DNA of 64,000 nt from DASXHZ01 sp036488085 (GCA_036488085.1 DASXHZ010000074.1:1-64000); one strand, 5' to 3'; shown: positions 50,637 through 59,242, counted from the stretch's first letter. Notes: generated by a model not told the origin, from the sequence alone. Translations and numbers: made by a program.

Positions 50637-51942
50637 GCGCACTGCACTTCTCCTCGGCATCGCCGTCTCCGCGCTGCAGCTTTCCGCGCAATCGGTGATC
50701 CTCAACAACAACGGCAAGAAGCCGACCGTCGCGATCAAGAACGCGATGGTCGTTCCGGTCACGGCGGCCGTCTGCAACAACTGCACGATCGTCTTCAGCG
50801 GGGGCAAGATCACCGCGATCGGCGCGAATGCCGCCGTGCCCGACGACGCGATGGTGATCGACGGAACGGGCCTGCGGGTCTATCCCGGCATGATCGACTC
50901 CGGCACGCGCATCGGACTCACCGAAGTCGAGTCCGTCCCCGGCACGAACGACATCTCCGAGCTCGGCGACCTGAATCCGAACGCGTTCGCCGCCATCGCG
51001 CTCAATCCTCACAGCAACGTCATTCCGGTGACGCGCATCAACGGCATCACCGCGGCCGTCGCGTCGCCGGGCGGCGGCATCGTGTCGGGTCAGAGCGCGC
51101 TGATTCAGCTTTCGGGGTGGACTCCGAAGGAGATGCTGATCCAGTCGCCGCTCGCCCTCAACATCAACTTCCCGCGCCTCCGGACGTCGTCGTTCGACGA
51201 CCAGCCGCAGGACGAGGAGGCGGAGAAGGAAGCGCGTAAGTCGTATACCGAGCAGCTCGACAAACTGCGCGATCTCTTCCGCGACGCGAACGCCTACGCC
51301 AAAGCGGCGTCGGCGCGGATGAAGGACGTGAACGTCAAACGCTTCGATCGTGACGTGATGCTCGAGTCGATGGTTCCGGTCGTCCAAGGACGCGTGCCGG
51401 TGATCATCCACGCGAACCTGGAGCGCGACATCCGCGCCGCGATCAAGTTCGCCGACGAGGAGAAGATCAAGATGATCCTCGCCGACGCGGACGACGTCGC
51501 CCGCGTGATCCCCGACCTCAAGAAGCGCGACATCCCAGTGATCCTCGGCCCGATTCTCGCCATCCCGCCGCGTGAGGACGATCCGTATGACCTCATCTTC
51601 ACGAACGCGCAGAAGCTGAACGAGGCGGGCATCCGCTTCTCGATCCAGTCCGACGACGCGCACAACGCGCGGAACCTGCCATACCACGCCGCGATGTGCG
51701 CCGCCTTCGGACTGCCGAAAGACGTCGCGCTGAAGGCGATCACGATCTATCCGGCGCAGATCTTCGGCGTCGCCGACCGCATGGGATCGCTCGAAGTTGG
51801 CAAACGCGCCGATCTCTTCATCTCCGACGGCGACCCGCTGGAGATCACCACGAACGTCAAGCGCGTCTTCATCGACGGCGAAGACATCCCGATGGATTCG
51901 TATCAGACGTTGCTGTATAAGAAGTTTTTGGCGCGACCTTGA
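50629..51942 (+). CDS. Exported amidohydrolase-like protein lacking HxH
   Basis: 437 aa, overlapping the previous gene by 8 bp. Signal peptide (KRTALLLGIAVSALQLSAQ). Composite domain with VAIKNAMVVPVTAAV and CTIVFSGGKITAIGANA; expected HxH is replaced by YPGMIDSGTRIGL. Later motifs are kept (FSIQSDDAHNARNLPYHAAM, KAITIYPAQIFGVADRMGSLEVGKRADLFIS). Catalysis by the canonical metal site is unlikely; could be a partner of the middle enzyme. Followed by a GAAA-loop hairpin at 51953. Confidence 0.85.
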   Translation: MVKRTALLLGIAVSALQLSAQSVILNNNGKKPTVAIKNAMVVPVTAAVCNNCTIVFSGGKITAIGANAAVPDDAMVIDGTGLRVYPGMIDSGTRIGLTEVESVPGTNDISELGDLNPNAFAAIALNPHSNVIPVTRINGITAAVASPGGGIVSGQSALIQLSGWTPKEMLIQSPLALNINFPRLRTSSFDDQPQDEEAEKEARKSYTEQLDKLRDLFRDANAYAKAASARMKDVNVKRFDRDVMLESMVPVVQGRVPVIIHANLERDIRAAIKFADEEKIKMILADADDVARVIPDLKKRDIPVILGPILAIPPREDDPYDLIFTNAQKLNEAGIRFSIQSDDAHNARNLPYHAAMCAAFGLPKDVALKAITIYPAQIFGVADRMGSLEVGKRADLFISDGDPLEITTNVKRVFIDGEDIPMDSYQTLLYKKFLARP

Positions 51943-51952
51943 CTTGTAATTT

Positions 51953-51976
51953 ATCCCGCGCCGAAAGGCGCGGGAT
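51953..51976. terminator. Hairpin after amidohydrolase cluster
   Basis: Ten-base-pair perfect stem (ATCCCGCGCC with GGCGCGGGAT) and a GAAA tetraloop, 10 bp past the stop. No T-tract, so perhaps a REP-like stabiliser instead of a rho-independent terminator. Confidence 0.6.
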
Positions 51977-52062
51977 CAGTGGTTACACCGCGCTACGTGT
52001 TCCGAAGAGCTACGAACGAACCGTTCACGCCCTTCGGAGTGCCCAGCGCAATGTAACCGTAG

Positions 52063-52083
52063 ATCCCTCGCTGCGCGAGGGAT
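52063..52083. repeat. Short perfect hairpin before the riboswitch
   Basis: ATCCCTCGC / GCGAGGGAT arms with a TGC loop. Looks like a REP-type element. It lies 40 bp upstream of the riboswitch P1 stem and could be part of a longer leader. Confidence 0.6.
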
Positions 52084-52123
52084 AAACTACAGAACCAGAA
52101 CCAAACTGCTCTTTCACAACCAG

Positions 52124-52285
52124 CACCGCTGCAGTGAACGGGAAGCCGGTGAGATACCGGCGCGGCCCCCGCCACTGTGACCGGCTACGAATCGCGCATC
52201 GCTTCGAGAGAAGCCCCACTGCAAACCAGCGGGAAGGGCGCGCGAGGAGGACGACCCGGAAGCCAGGAGACCGGCTGCATCGGTG
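52124..52285 (+). promoter_or_regulatory. Cobalamin riboswitch
   Basis: Contains the conserved core GGGAAGCCGGTGAGA, GCGGCCCCCGCCACTGTGA and the B12-box AAGCCAGGAGACCGGC. Outer stem P1: CACCGCTGCA (52124-52133) pairs with TGCATCGGTG (52276-52285) with one mismatch. The btuB-like start GTG lies 33 bp further, so binding likely controls translation or transcription of the receptor when B12 is plentiful. Confidence 0.95.
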
Positions 52286-52317
52286 ACTTCAATTCACAAC
52301 TTCGGAGGGAAGTCGCC

Positions 52318-54111
52318 GTGAACGTTTTCGCTATTCTTCTATTTCTCGCCACCCAACAACCACAACCCCCTGTCACCGACACCATCGTCGTCACCGCGTC
52401 CGCGTTGCCGGAGAGCGTCGAGTCGACACCGGCGGCCGTCACCGTTCTGACGAAGAGCGACATCGACGAGCACGAGGCACGCGACGTCGCCGATGTTCTG
52501 CGCGACGTCCCGGGGCTCACCGTCAGCCGCACCGGCAGCTCCGGCCACGCGACCTCGCTCTTCACTCGCGGCGCCGCTTCGACGCACACGCTCGTGATGT
52601 GGAACGGCATCGAGATCAACAATCCCTACTTCTCCGGCTACGACTGGGGACGCTTCTCGACCGTCGGCGTCGAGCAGGTCGAGGTTGTGCGCGGGCCGTA
52701 CTCGTCGCTCTACGGCTCCGAGGCGGTGGCGGGGGTGGTCAACGTGATCACGACGCCGAAGAAGAGCGGAGCGAGCGGGGTCGTCGAAGCTGGCAGCCAC
52801 GGTCTCCGCAACGGCAACGTCGAAGGCTCGCTCGTGAGCGCGTCGCAGCTCGTGAGCGGATCGCTCGAGCGCCGGGAGGACGACGGCTTCTCCGCGAACG
52901 ACGACTTCGCGCAGACGAGTGCGAACGCGCTCTGGAAGTGGACGGCCCGTCCGAATTTTTCTCTCGGTCTCGCCGGCCGTTACACCTCCTACAACCTCGG
53001 TATCCCGACGAACCTGAGCGCCGATCTGACCGCGCTCGTCCCGAGCCTGTTCCGCCGGCAGAGCGGCACCGAGCGGCAGTTCGCCCTTCCGCTGTCGCAG
53101 ACCCTCGGCGCGTTCTCATACGACCTCACACTCTCGGAGAGCCGCAATAACGATCGCTTCTCCGACCCGGAAGACCCGTTCGGCACCGTCTCCTCGCAGA
53201 CGACGTCGACGACGCATCGCGCGCGCCTGGCCACCCGCACCGCCACCGGCACTCTAGGGACGTTCGTCGCCGGCGCGGAGTGGGCGCGCGCCGAGGTGAC
53301 GGACGTGAACAACTTCGGCGCGAACCTCGATCACAACCGGCGGACGGAGAAGTCGCTCTTCGCCGAGGATCGTTACTCACACGCGATCGGAAGCGAGCGG
53401 CTGGAAGTGAGCGCCGGCGCGCGCTACGACGACTTCGACACGTTTGGCAGCCAGGTGTCGCCGCGCATCGCCGCCGCGATAATCGCCGGTGCGAACAAGT
53501 TCCGCGCAGCCTTCGGCGAGGCGTTTCGCGCACCGTCGGTCGGTGAGTTGTACTTTCCGTTCAGCGGGAACCGCGATCTGAATCCGGAGCGGAGCCGCAG
53601 CACGGAAGTTGGTTACGACCGCACGTTTGCGACCGGCTCTCAGGTCTCGGTCACGGCGTTCCGCAGCACGTATCGCGATCTCATCACGTTCGACAACACG
53701 AAACTGGCCTTCGCGAACATCGGCCGCGCGACGGCACAGGGCGTAGAGCTTGGCGCGTCGCATTCCATAGGTGCGATGTACGGCTCGCTCTCCTATACAT
53801 GGCTCGACAAGCCGCTCCCGCGCCGTCCGCGCAACAGCGGCTCGATCTTCGTAGGCTACCGCGCCGGTGGCGTCGACACGAACATTGAGCTCGCCCGGAC
53901 TGGCGCCCGCGCCGACGTCCTGCCGGTGCTCCCGTTCAACGCGATCACCGACCGCGCTTACACGACCGTCGACATCAACGTACAGATGCACCTCGATCGC
54001 GTGACACCGTTCGTGAAGCTCGAAAACGCGACGAATCAGCGCTACGAGACGGTGGCCGGCTACCCGTCGCCGCGACGGAGAGCGAGCCTCGGCGTCCGAT
54101 TCACTCTGTAA
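52318..54111 (+). CDS. btuB: BtuB-like TonB-dependent receptor
   Basis: 597 aa, GTG at 52318 with a GGAGGGAAG site. Short signal-like N-terminus, TonB box-like DTIVVTASA, plug domain (LPESVESTPAAVTVL, VPGLTVSRTGSSGHATSLFTRGAASTHTLVMWNGIEINNPYF, VEVVRGPYSSLYGSEAVAGVVNVIT) and a 22-strand barrel ending RRRASLGVRFTL. Riboswitch upstream makes vitamin B12 the likely substrate. Energy would come from a TonB complex; a TonB-type protein is at 17940. No btuCDF here. Confidence 0.92.
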   Translation: MNVFAILLFLATQQPQPPVTDTIVVTASALPESVESTPAAVTVLTKSDIDEHEARDVADVLRDVPGLTVSRTGSSGHATSLFTRGAASTHTLVMWNGIEINNPYFSGYDWGRFSTVGVEQVEVVRGPYSSLYGSEAVAGVVNVITTPKKSGASGVVEAGSHGLRNGNVEGSLVSASQLVSGSLERREDDGFSANDDFAQTSANALWKWTARPNFSLGLAGRYTSYNLGIPTNLSADLTALVPSLFRRQSGTERQFALPLSQTLGAFSYDLTLSESRNNDRFSDPEDPFGTVSSQTTSTTHRARLATRTATGTLGTFVAGAEWARAEVTDVNNFGANLDHNRRTEKSLFAEDRYSHAIGSERLEVSAGARYDDFDTFGSQVSPRIAAAIIAGANKFRAAFGEAFRAPSVGELYFPFSGNRDLNPERSRSTEVGYDRTFATGSQVSVTAFRSTYRDLITFDNTKLAFANIGRATAQGVELGASHSIGAMYGSLSYTWLDKPLPRRPRNSGSIFVGYRAGGVDTNIELARTGARADVLPVLPFNAITDRAYTTVDINVQMHLDRVTPFVKLENATNQRYETVAGYPSPRRRASLGVRFTL

Positions 54112-55080
54112 CTAATGCCGCACTCCTCGGTGGCGGCCGCTGCGCAACGTCGGCTGCCACCCAAGCTGCACGACTTCGAAATCGCCCGCTTTGATCGCGC
54201 TGAACGCGGGGTTCAGCAGGTCGTTGTCCCAGTGCGTGTCGTAGGTGCCGCTGACGTACATGTCGGTGCCGTTGTCGGCGACGATCAGACCGTAGGTCTT
54301 CATCGCCTGGAAGATCCGCTGCAGCGGCGCCGGAAAACCGGAGATGTTCTTGCTCGCCTTCAGCCGCAGCCGTGCGCCCATCGGCAACGCGCCGTTCGTG
54401 GAGCCGGCGCGATGCGACGCCGGGAAGACGTAGCCGTTCGTCGAGCGCACCGTGACGCGGAACGCATGGCGGATCGGATCGCTGCCGTATACCTCGTCGT
54501 AGCGCACGAGCCCCGGCAGAATCGCGAGGCCCGCGGCGTCGGCGCTCGTCCACTCCTCGGGACGGCGCGCGTTCGAGTCGAGCGGAAAGATCGCGCCGGA
54601 ACCCGCCTCCCACCGATTCAGCGACGTGTTCCAGTGCGTCGCGTACAGCTCGTACAGTACGCGTGCATCGCGATCGACGAGAAGCATGTGCCGGTCGCCG
54701 TCCGCATTCGGATCGTTGCCGGCCAGGCCGCCCTCGATCCACTTCTGCTGCGTCTTCGCTTCGTCCGGAATCGGATATTCGCCGTGATCACTCTCATCGT
54801 CCGATTCGACGAACGCGACGTTCACCTTTGGCTGTGAGCCGTCGACCACGACGTACGGAATCCCGTAGATCGGCGCGGTCGAATCGCCGCTGTCGCCGCC
54901 GAAGTCCGGATGCATGCCGCGCGACGCGCCGACGAAGGCGATGTAATTCGCGCTTTTCGGATCGACCGGCGCGCTGCTGATGTCGGCGTTCCACCAGTTG
55001 TCGGGCGGAAAGAGCGGCAGCGGAGCCGGAAGCGGTCCGCCGACCGTGGCCGCGAACAGTAGAGCCCCTATGAGGTGCAC
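54112..55080 (-). CDS. Secreted hypothetical protein
   Basis: 322 aa with signal peptide (MHLIGALLFAATVGGP), then FPPDNWWNADIS, PVDPKSANYIAFVG and IYGIPYVVVDG, DDESDHGEYPIPDE, HMLLVDRDARVLYELYATHWN, EWTSADAAGLAILPGLVRYDEV and FQAMKTYGLIVADNGTDMYVSG. The same type of secreted protein is seen in many bacterial genomes but I do not know a function. Abuts the btuB-like gene with no gap (stop codons adjacent). Confidence 0.72.
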   Translation of the reverse strand: MHLIGALLFAATVGGPLPAPLPLFPPDNWWNADISSAPVDPKSANYIAFVGASRGMHPDFGGDSGDSTAPIYGIPYVVVDGSQPKVNVAFVESDDESDHGEYPIPDEAKTQQKWIEGGLAGNDPNADGDRHMLLVDRDARVLYELYATHWNTSLNRWEAGSGAIFPLDSNARRPEEWTSADAAGLAILPGLVRYDEVYGSDPIRHAFRVTVRSTNGYVFPASHRAGSTNGALPMGARLRLKASKNISGFPAPLQRIFQAMKTYGLIVADNGTDMYVSGTYDTHWDNDLLNPAFSAIKAGDFEVVQLGWQPTLRSGRHRGVRH

Positions 55081-55192
55081 GCCTCCAAGCTACGCCGCGC
55101 GCGCCACTAATTCTGTGATGGTCTTCACGGCGCCTTGAAGTCTATGTTGAGACGAAGCGAAACATCTCTAGTGCACCTGCGACGGCAGCGTC

Positions 55193-56506
55193 TCAGGCGA
55201 CAGGTTCGCGGCTGCGCTGGAGATCCTTCGCTGCGCTCAGGATAGACTCTTTTGCGGCGGCGACCTGGCGCTCGCGCTTCTCGATCTTCTTTGCCCGGCC
55301 GATGACGTCCTCGATGAGCGCCCACGTCACGTTCGACGGCTGGTAGCGCTCCGGCGACGAATCCGCGACATGGCGACCGAGGGCGCCGAGGGCGGTGTGG
55401 TATGGGATGAGCGACCCACCGCTGATGTAGCGTGCGACGAGAAGCCCGACCGCGGCTGACTCGACATACCCCTCCACACCGGTGATCTGACCGGCGAAGA
55501 AGACCCGGTCGTCCAGCTTGGCCTGGAACGTATTGCGTAAGTGCCGCGGCCCGTTGATGAACGTATTGCGGTGCATCGACCCGAACCGCGCGAACTGCGC
55601 GTTCTCCAGGCCGGGGATCATCTGAAGGACGCGTTTCTGCTCCGGTACCTTCATCTTCGTCTGGAAGCCGACGATGTTGAAGTACTCGTCCGACAGATCT
55701 TCCTTCCGGAGCTGCACGACGGCGTGGGCGCGCTCGCCGCTTTGCGGGTGATCGAGGCCGACCGGCTTCATCGGGCCGTAACGCAGCGTGTCGATGCCGC
55801 GCGACGCGATCTCTTCGATCGGGAGGCAGCCTTCGAAATGCGCCGCCTGCTCGAAGTCGTGCAGCGGATACAGCTCTGCGCCGAGGAGCGCGGCGACGAA
55901 GCCCTCGTACTGTTCGCGCGACATCGCCGCGTTCAAGTAATCGCGGCCGTCGCCCTTGTCGTAGCGCGACTTCCAATACAGCTTCGACATATCGAGCGAG
56001 TCCGCGGCGATGATCGGCGCGATCGCGTCGTAGAAGTACAGACCATCACGGCCGAGGAAGTCGTTGATCGCTTCGAAGAGCGGATGCGACGTGAGGGGGC
56101 CGGTGGCGATGACGAGGAAGTCGTAGCCGCCGCGGTCGAGCGACGTCACCTCTTCGCGCCGGAGGGTGATCCTCGGATTCGACGCGATCGCATTCGTGAC
56201 CGCCGCCGAGAACGTCTCGCGATCGACCGCGAACGCGTCCCCCGCGGGAACGCGCGCCTCTTCGCCGCACGCGATGACGAGAGAGCCCATCAGCTTCATC
56301 TCGTGCTTGAGGAGGCCGACGGCATTCGTCGCCGAGGATGAGCGGAACGAGTTCGAACAGACCAGCTCCGCGAGGTTCGACGTCTGATGCGCGGCGGTCG
56401 ACTTCACCGGCCGCATCTCGAACAGGTCGACCGTGTGGCCGCCCCGCGCGAGGGCGAATGCGCACTCACATCCGGCGAGGCCGGCGCCGACGATTTTGAT
56501 CTTCAT
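55193..56506 (-). CDS. trmFO: Methylenetetrahydrofolate-tRNA (uracil-5-)-methyltransferase TrmFO
   Basis: 437 aa. FAD site MKIKIVGAGLAGCECAFALARGG; active-site region LVCSNSFRSSSATNAVGLLK (catalytic Cys); GPLTSHPLF; FYDAIAPIIAADSLDMSKLY; AGQITGVEGYVESAA. Methylates U54 of tRNA with folate and FADH2. The last ~17 codons (ILSAAKDLQRSREPVA) come from a repeat at about 55221-55251, beyond the usual C-terminus, so the original stop was probably displaced by repeat insertion. Confidence 0.94.
   Translation of the reverse strand: MKIKIVGAGLAGCECAFALARGGHTVDLFEMRPVKSTAAHQTSNLAELVCSNSFRSSSATNAVGLLKHEMKLMGSLVIACGEEARVPAGDAFAVDRETFSAAVTNAIASNPRITLRREEVTSLDRGGYDFLVIATGPLTSHPLFEAINDFLGRDGLYFYDAIAPIIAADSLDMSKLYWKSRYDKGDGRDYLNAAMSREQYEGFVAALLGAELYPLHDFEQAAHFEGCLPIEEIASRGIDTLRYGPMKPVGLDHPQSGERAHAVVQLRKEDLSDEYFNIVGFQTKMKVPEQKRVLQMIPGLENAQFARFGSMHRNTFINGPRHLRNTFQAKLDDRVFFAGQITGVEGYVESAAVGLLVARYISGGSLIPYHTALGALGRHVADSSPERYQPSNVTWALIEDVIGRAKKIEKRERQVAAAKESILSAAKDLQRSREPVA
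55221..55251. repeat. Repeat supplying the TrmFO C-terminus
   Basis: Contains GATCCTTCGCTGCGCTCAGGA, typical of a widespread intergenic repeat whose translation gives ILSAAKDL in one frame and PERSEGS in the other. In this gene it is read in frame, so the C-terminal tail is repeat-derived. Confidence 0.65.
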
Positions 56507-56508
56507 AT

Positions 56509-56595
56509 CAGAGCGCAGTGGGCAGAGCGCGGAGCGCAGAGGGCCGCGTTACATCCGGGTCGATTCTGCGCTCTGCGCTCTGCTTTCTGCCGTCT
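56509..56595. repeat. Palindrome with GCAGAGC-word arms (copy 4)
   Basis: Left arm 56509-56543 (CAGAGCGCAGTGGGCAGAGC and on) and right arm about 56567-56595 are inverted copies with some mismatches. Lies directly upstream of the trmFO start (56506) and reaches into the end of the DUF3467 gene (stop at 56594). Confidence 0.82.
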
Positions 56596-56887
56596 AGTTC
56601 GACGGCTCGTCGGTCGAGTAACCCCCGCCCTCGATCCGGATCTCGCCGAACTTCCCCTCGAAGATCGAGATGTTCTGCGCCAGCGCCTCGAGGAGCTGCT
56701 TCGCGTGCAGCGGTGTCATCACGACGCGGCTGAACACCTTCACGTCCGCGCGGCCCGGCATGATCCGCCCGAGGTCGATCACGAACTCGGAAGGGGAGTG
56801 AATGATGTTCGCGAAGTTGACGTACTCGCCCTGCGAGACCGCGTCATCGATCGTGATACGGAGAGTCGGCTGTGCCTCGTCGTTCAT
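56594..56887 (-). CDS. DUF3467 protein
   Basis: 97 aa. Family features: YVNFANIIHSPSEFVIDLGRI, KVFSRVVMTPLHAKQLLEAL, NISIFEGKFGEI. These small proteins are widespread in Acidobacteria, Bacteroidetes and others, without known function. Lies 87 bp from trmFO on the same strand. Confidence 0.9.
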   Translation of the reverse strand: MNDEAQPTLRITIDDAVSQGEYVNFANIIHSPSEFVIDLGRIMPGRADVKVFSRVVMTPLHAKQLLEALAQNISIFEGKFGEIRIEGGGYSTDEPSN

Positions 56888-56926
56888 TGCAGAGGACGCA
56901 TACCGTAATGCGGGAGGTCGTATTCC

Positions 56927-57328
56927 TCACTTGAAATAGGCGCGCTGGAACTTCAGCCGATGACGCCCGTAGCGGAGGCGGAGTGTCAGTGTGACCTCGC
57001 CGCGGCCGGCCATCAGCGGCGCCGCCTTCTCGTTCAGTGGGATCACCATGTCCATCTTCTCCGTCGGAGCGTTGTCGGTCGAGCCGCCGGTGCCGACGAG
57101 GCCCGAGACGGCGAGCACCGGCTGTTTTTTCGTTTTAGCGTCAGGCGGCCCGAGGACCTCGATCGTCATCCGCTCGCCGGCTTTGACCTCGAGGTTTTCC
57201 AGCATGAGCACCGGCGTGGTGGCGTTCTTCGGGGCGGGAAGCCGGATCGTCGTATCCATTTGACGGCTTGCCGCGCCGCAGACCGTAGCGGTCACGACCA
57301 GCGCGGCGAACATTCCTCGATGGATCAC
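56927..57328 (-). CDS. Small exported protein next to tyrosinase
   Basis: 133 aa from a GTG at 57328; ATG at 57313 gives MFAALVVTATVCGAA, a signal peptide-like start. Beta-rich (TIRLPAPKNATTPVLMLENLEV, VVTLTLRLRYGRHRLKFQRAYFK in parts). Placement 28 bp after the tyrosinase stop on the same strand suggests an accessory or caddie-like role, perhaps copper delivery or a cap domain, but no His/Met motif for copper is seen. Confidence 0.65.
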   Translation of the reverse strand: MIHRGMFAALVVTATVCGAASRQMDTTIRLPAPKNATTPVLMLENLEVKAGERMTIEVLGPPDAKTKKQPVLAVSGLVGTGGSTDNAPTEKMDMVIPLNEKAAPLMAGRGEVTLTLRLRYGRHRLKFQRAYFK

Positions 57329-57356
57329 GTCCGATCCGGCTGCACTCCCTCTGCCA

Positions 57357-58739
57357 TCAACTGATGAAGGTAATCGCCTCGGCGACCAGCGGTATTGCGG
57401 GCGCCGTCGTCCTGCGCTCCGCGTCGAGCGGCGCGATGAAGAGATCGAGCCCCTTTGTTGCGGTCGCCGGAATCTTCCCCGTCACGTCGAGCGCTGCCGA
57501 GAGTACCTCGGCGCCGTGATCGTGTCCCTCCCCCTGGCTCAGGACGCGGCTGACCATGCCGAGGTAGTTCGGCGACTTCCGGGCGTCGGTGCCGACCGGC
57601 GGCTTCACGTCGAAGATGCCGTAGCGCCGCGTGTCGGGCGGGAACTTGTCGAGGTTCTGGATGTCGCGAATGTGAACGAAGTCCGGCGTCGGCTCTTTCA
57701 TGCGCGCCATCGCCGCGGGGCTCAGCGTGGCGTGATTGGCCGCCATCGCGACCGCGAACGTCTTCGGCGCGGCGACGGCGGGTTTCATCAGCGATGAATA
57801 CTGATAGCCGAGCTTCCGCTCGTCGCGGAGATCGTTCATGTAGACGAAGCGCCACTTCCGGTTCTCGTCGTAGAAGTAGACCTTGTCCTCCTTGAAGTCG
57901 GGATTTGCATGGCCCGGGATCACCGACCATGACGACCAGACACGGTCGATGTTGCTGTGGTGCGCGTAGAAGAGCGGGTCGCGCGGCGAATACTGCAGGT
58001 TCGCCATGTCTCCCTGCGGCGCCGCGCCGGTCGGATTCGCGAACGCGTTGTGCACGTTCGCGTGCGGTCCCGTGTAAAGCGCCGGCGTCGGCTTTCTTTG
58101 GGCGTCGGTGCCGCCGAAGTCTTCGAAGGTCGGGAGGGCCAGGAGCGGCTGCACGTTGACCAGGTCGTCGGTGAGCGGGAACGAGAGCGGCCCGAGGTAG
58201 CGGTTCGCCCAATACAGCGGCTGATTCGGCGTGCCGTAGATCGCAGGCATCACGCGGCTGTTCTTGTTCTCCCAGTCCCAGTAGATCAGGCGCAGGCTGT
58301 TGTTCTGGCTCATGATCCGGAGCTGGCGTTCGAGGAAGTAGAGCAGGCCGCGGTGCCAGGTCGGGAACTGCCAGTTGTAGTGGACGTTCGTTGGGTACGT
58401 TCGCGCGCAGCGGATGCAGTGTTGCGCGACGAGCTTCGTCCAACTGATCAAGTCGTTCGGCGGGAGGTTGCGCACCAGGCAGATTGCGGCGCGGAAGTCC
58501 TCGAGCTGCTTCTTCATCGCCGTCTGCGAGATCTCCGTCGTCGAGTGGCGGATGCCGATCTTCGGCTCATTCGGGATGAAGCGTGTCGCGGGCGGCGGAG
58601 TGGGGAGCGTGCAGTCCTGATGCGGATCGGGTTTGTTGCACTCGGCGCCCCAGAGTAAGTCCGGCTCGATCCAAAACGTCATCGCGACGGGGCCCAGCGC
58701 GATCACTTGACGGATGAACGTGCGGCGATTGGTGGTCAT
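57357..58739 (-). CDS. Tyrosinase (polyphenol oxidase), exported by Tat
   Basis: 460 aa, ATG at 58739 with GAGGAGG site. N-terminal NRRTFIRQVIALGPVAMTF carries a twin-arginine motif. Copper site A: AQHCIRCARTYPTNVH and WQFPTWHRGLLYFLERQL; copper site B: GPHANVHNAF and SPRDPLFYAHHSNIDRVW. Type-3 copper enzyme that hydroxylates/oxidises phenols to quinones. The DKPPV-like C-terminal domain, as in plant polyphenol oxidases, is present as SSLMKPAVAAPK and so on. The regulator and ABC transporter are divergent from it. Confidence 0.93.
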   Translation of the reverse strand: MTTNRRTFIRQVIALGPVAMTFWIEPDLLWGAECNKPDPHQDCTLPTPPPATRFIPNEPKIGIRHSTTEISQTAMKKQLEDFRAAICLVRNLPPNDLISWTKLVAQHCIRCARTYPTNVHYNWQFPTWHRGLLYFLERQLRIMSQNNSLRLIYWDWENKNSRVMPAIYGTPNQPLYWANRYLGPLSFPLTDDLVNVQPLLALPTFEDFGGTDAQRKPTPALYTGPHANVHNAFANPTGAAPQGDMANLQYSPRDPLFYAHHSNIDRVWSSWSVIPGHANPDFKEDKVYFYDENRKWRFVYMNDLRDERKLGYQYSSLMKPAVAAPKTFAVAMAANHATLSPAAMARMKEPTPDFVHIRDIQNLDKFPPDTRRYGIFDVKPPVGTDARKSPNYLGMVSRVLSQGEGHDHGAEVLSAALDVTGKIPATATKGLDLFIAPLDAERRTTAPAIPLVAEAITFIS

Positions 58740-58835
58740 GGAGAACCTCCTCCTCGCAACGGAAATTGAGATGTATGCACGGAAGAATATCAGGGAACGC
58801 CATCCCGGAAACATTTCCGCTTGCATTTCGTCTAG

Positions 58836-58855
58836 TGTTGTAGTCAACTACAACA
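58836..58855. promoter_or_regulatory. Candidate GntR operator
   Basis: Perfect 9+9 palindrome, TGTTGTAGT and ACTACAACA, separated by CA. It lies 21 bp upstream of the GntR regulator start and in the shared region with tyrosinase. YtrA-type GntR regulators bind such sites next to their own operon. Promoter boxes overlap it, but are not clear. Confidence 0.7.
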
Positions 58856-58876
58856 GTTACACACCTGAGCGACGAA

Positions 58877-59242
58877 ATGGACCGTGAATGGAACGACAGC
58901 CAACCGATCTATCGCCAAGTCCGCGATCGCGTCGTCGACCTCATCCTCGATGGCGTGCTCGCGGAAGGGGATCCGCTCCCCTCCGTCCGCACCGTGGCAG
59001 CCGAGTACCTGGTGAACCCGCTCACCGTTCTGAAGGGCTACCAGGAGCTGGTCGACGAGCAACTCGTCGAGACGAGGCGGGGCCGCGGGATGTTCGTCAG
59101 GGAAGGTGCTCGGGCGCTCTTGCTGGCGGCCGAGCGCGAGAAGTTCCTCGTCGATCAATGGCCACGCCTCTGCGCCATGATGAAACGCCTCGGCCTGTCG
59201 CCCGAAAAACTGCTGAAAAACGATCTCGAGGAGGAGCGCTGA
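58877..59242 (+). CDS. GntR-family (YtrA-type) transcriptional regulator
   Basis: 121 aa. IYRQVRDRVVDLILDGVLAEGDPLPSVRTVAAEYLVNPLTVLKGYQEL is the winged helix of the YtrA subfamily; the short C-terminal helices (ARALLLAAEREKFL, ENDLEEER) act in dimerisation. First gene of the operon; next gene starts 1 bp after its stop. Represses the ABC genes until a signal, often cell-wall antibiotic, relieves it. Likely binds the palindrome at 58836. Confidence 0.9.
   Translation: MDREWNDSQPIYRQVRDRVVDLILDGVLAEGDPLPSVRTVAAEYLVNPLTVLKGYQELVDEQLVETRRGRGMFVREGARALLLAAEREKFLVDQWPRLCAMMKRLGLSPEKLLKNDLEEER

Noticed and set aside
48498..50813. 771-codon minus-strand frame opposite the amidohydrolases
   Set aside because: Antisense shadow of real overlapping genes with signal peptides and family motifs.
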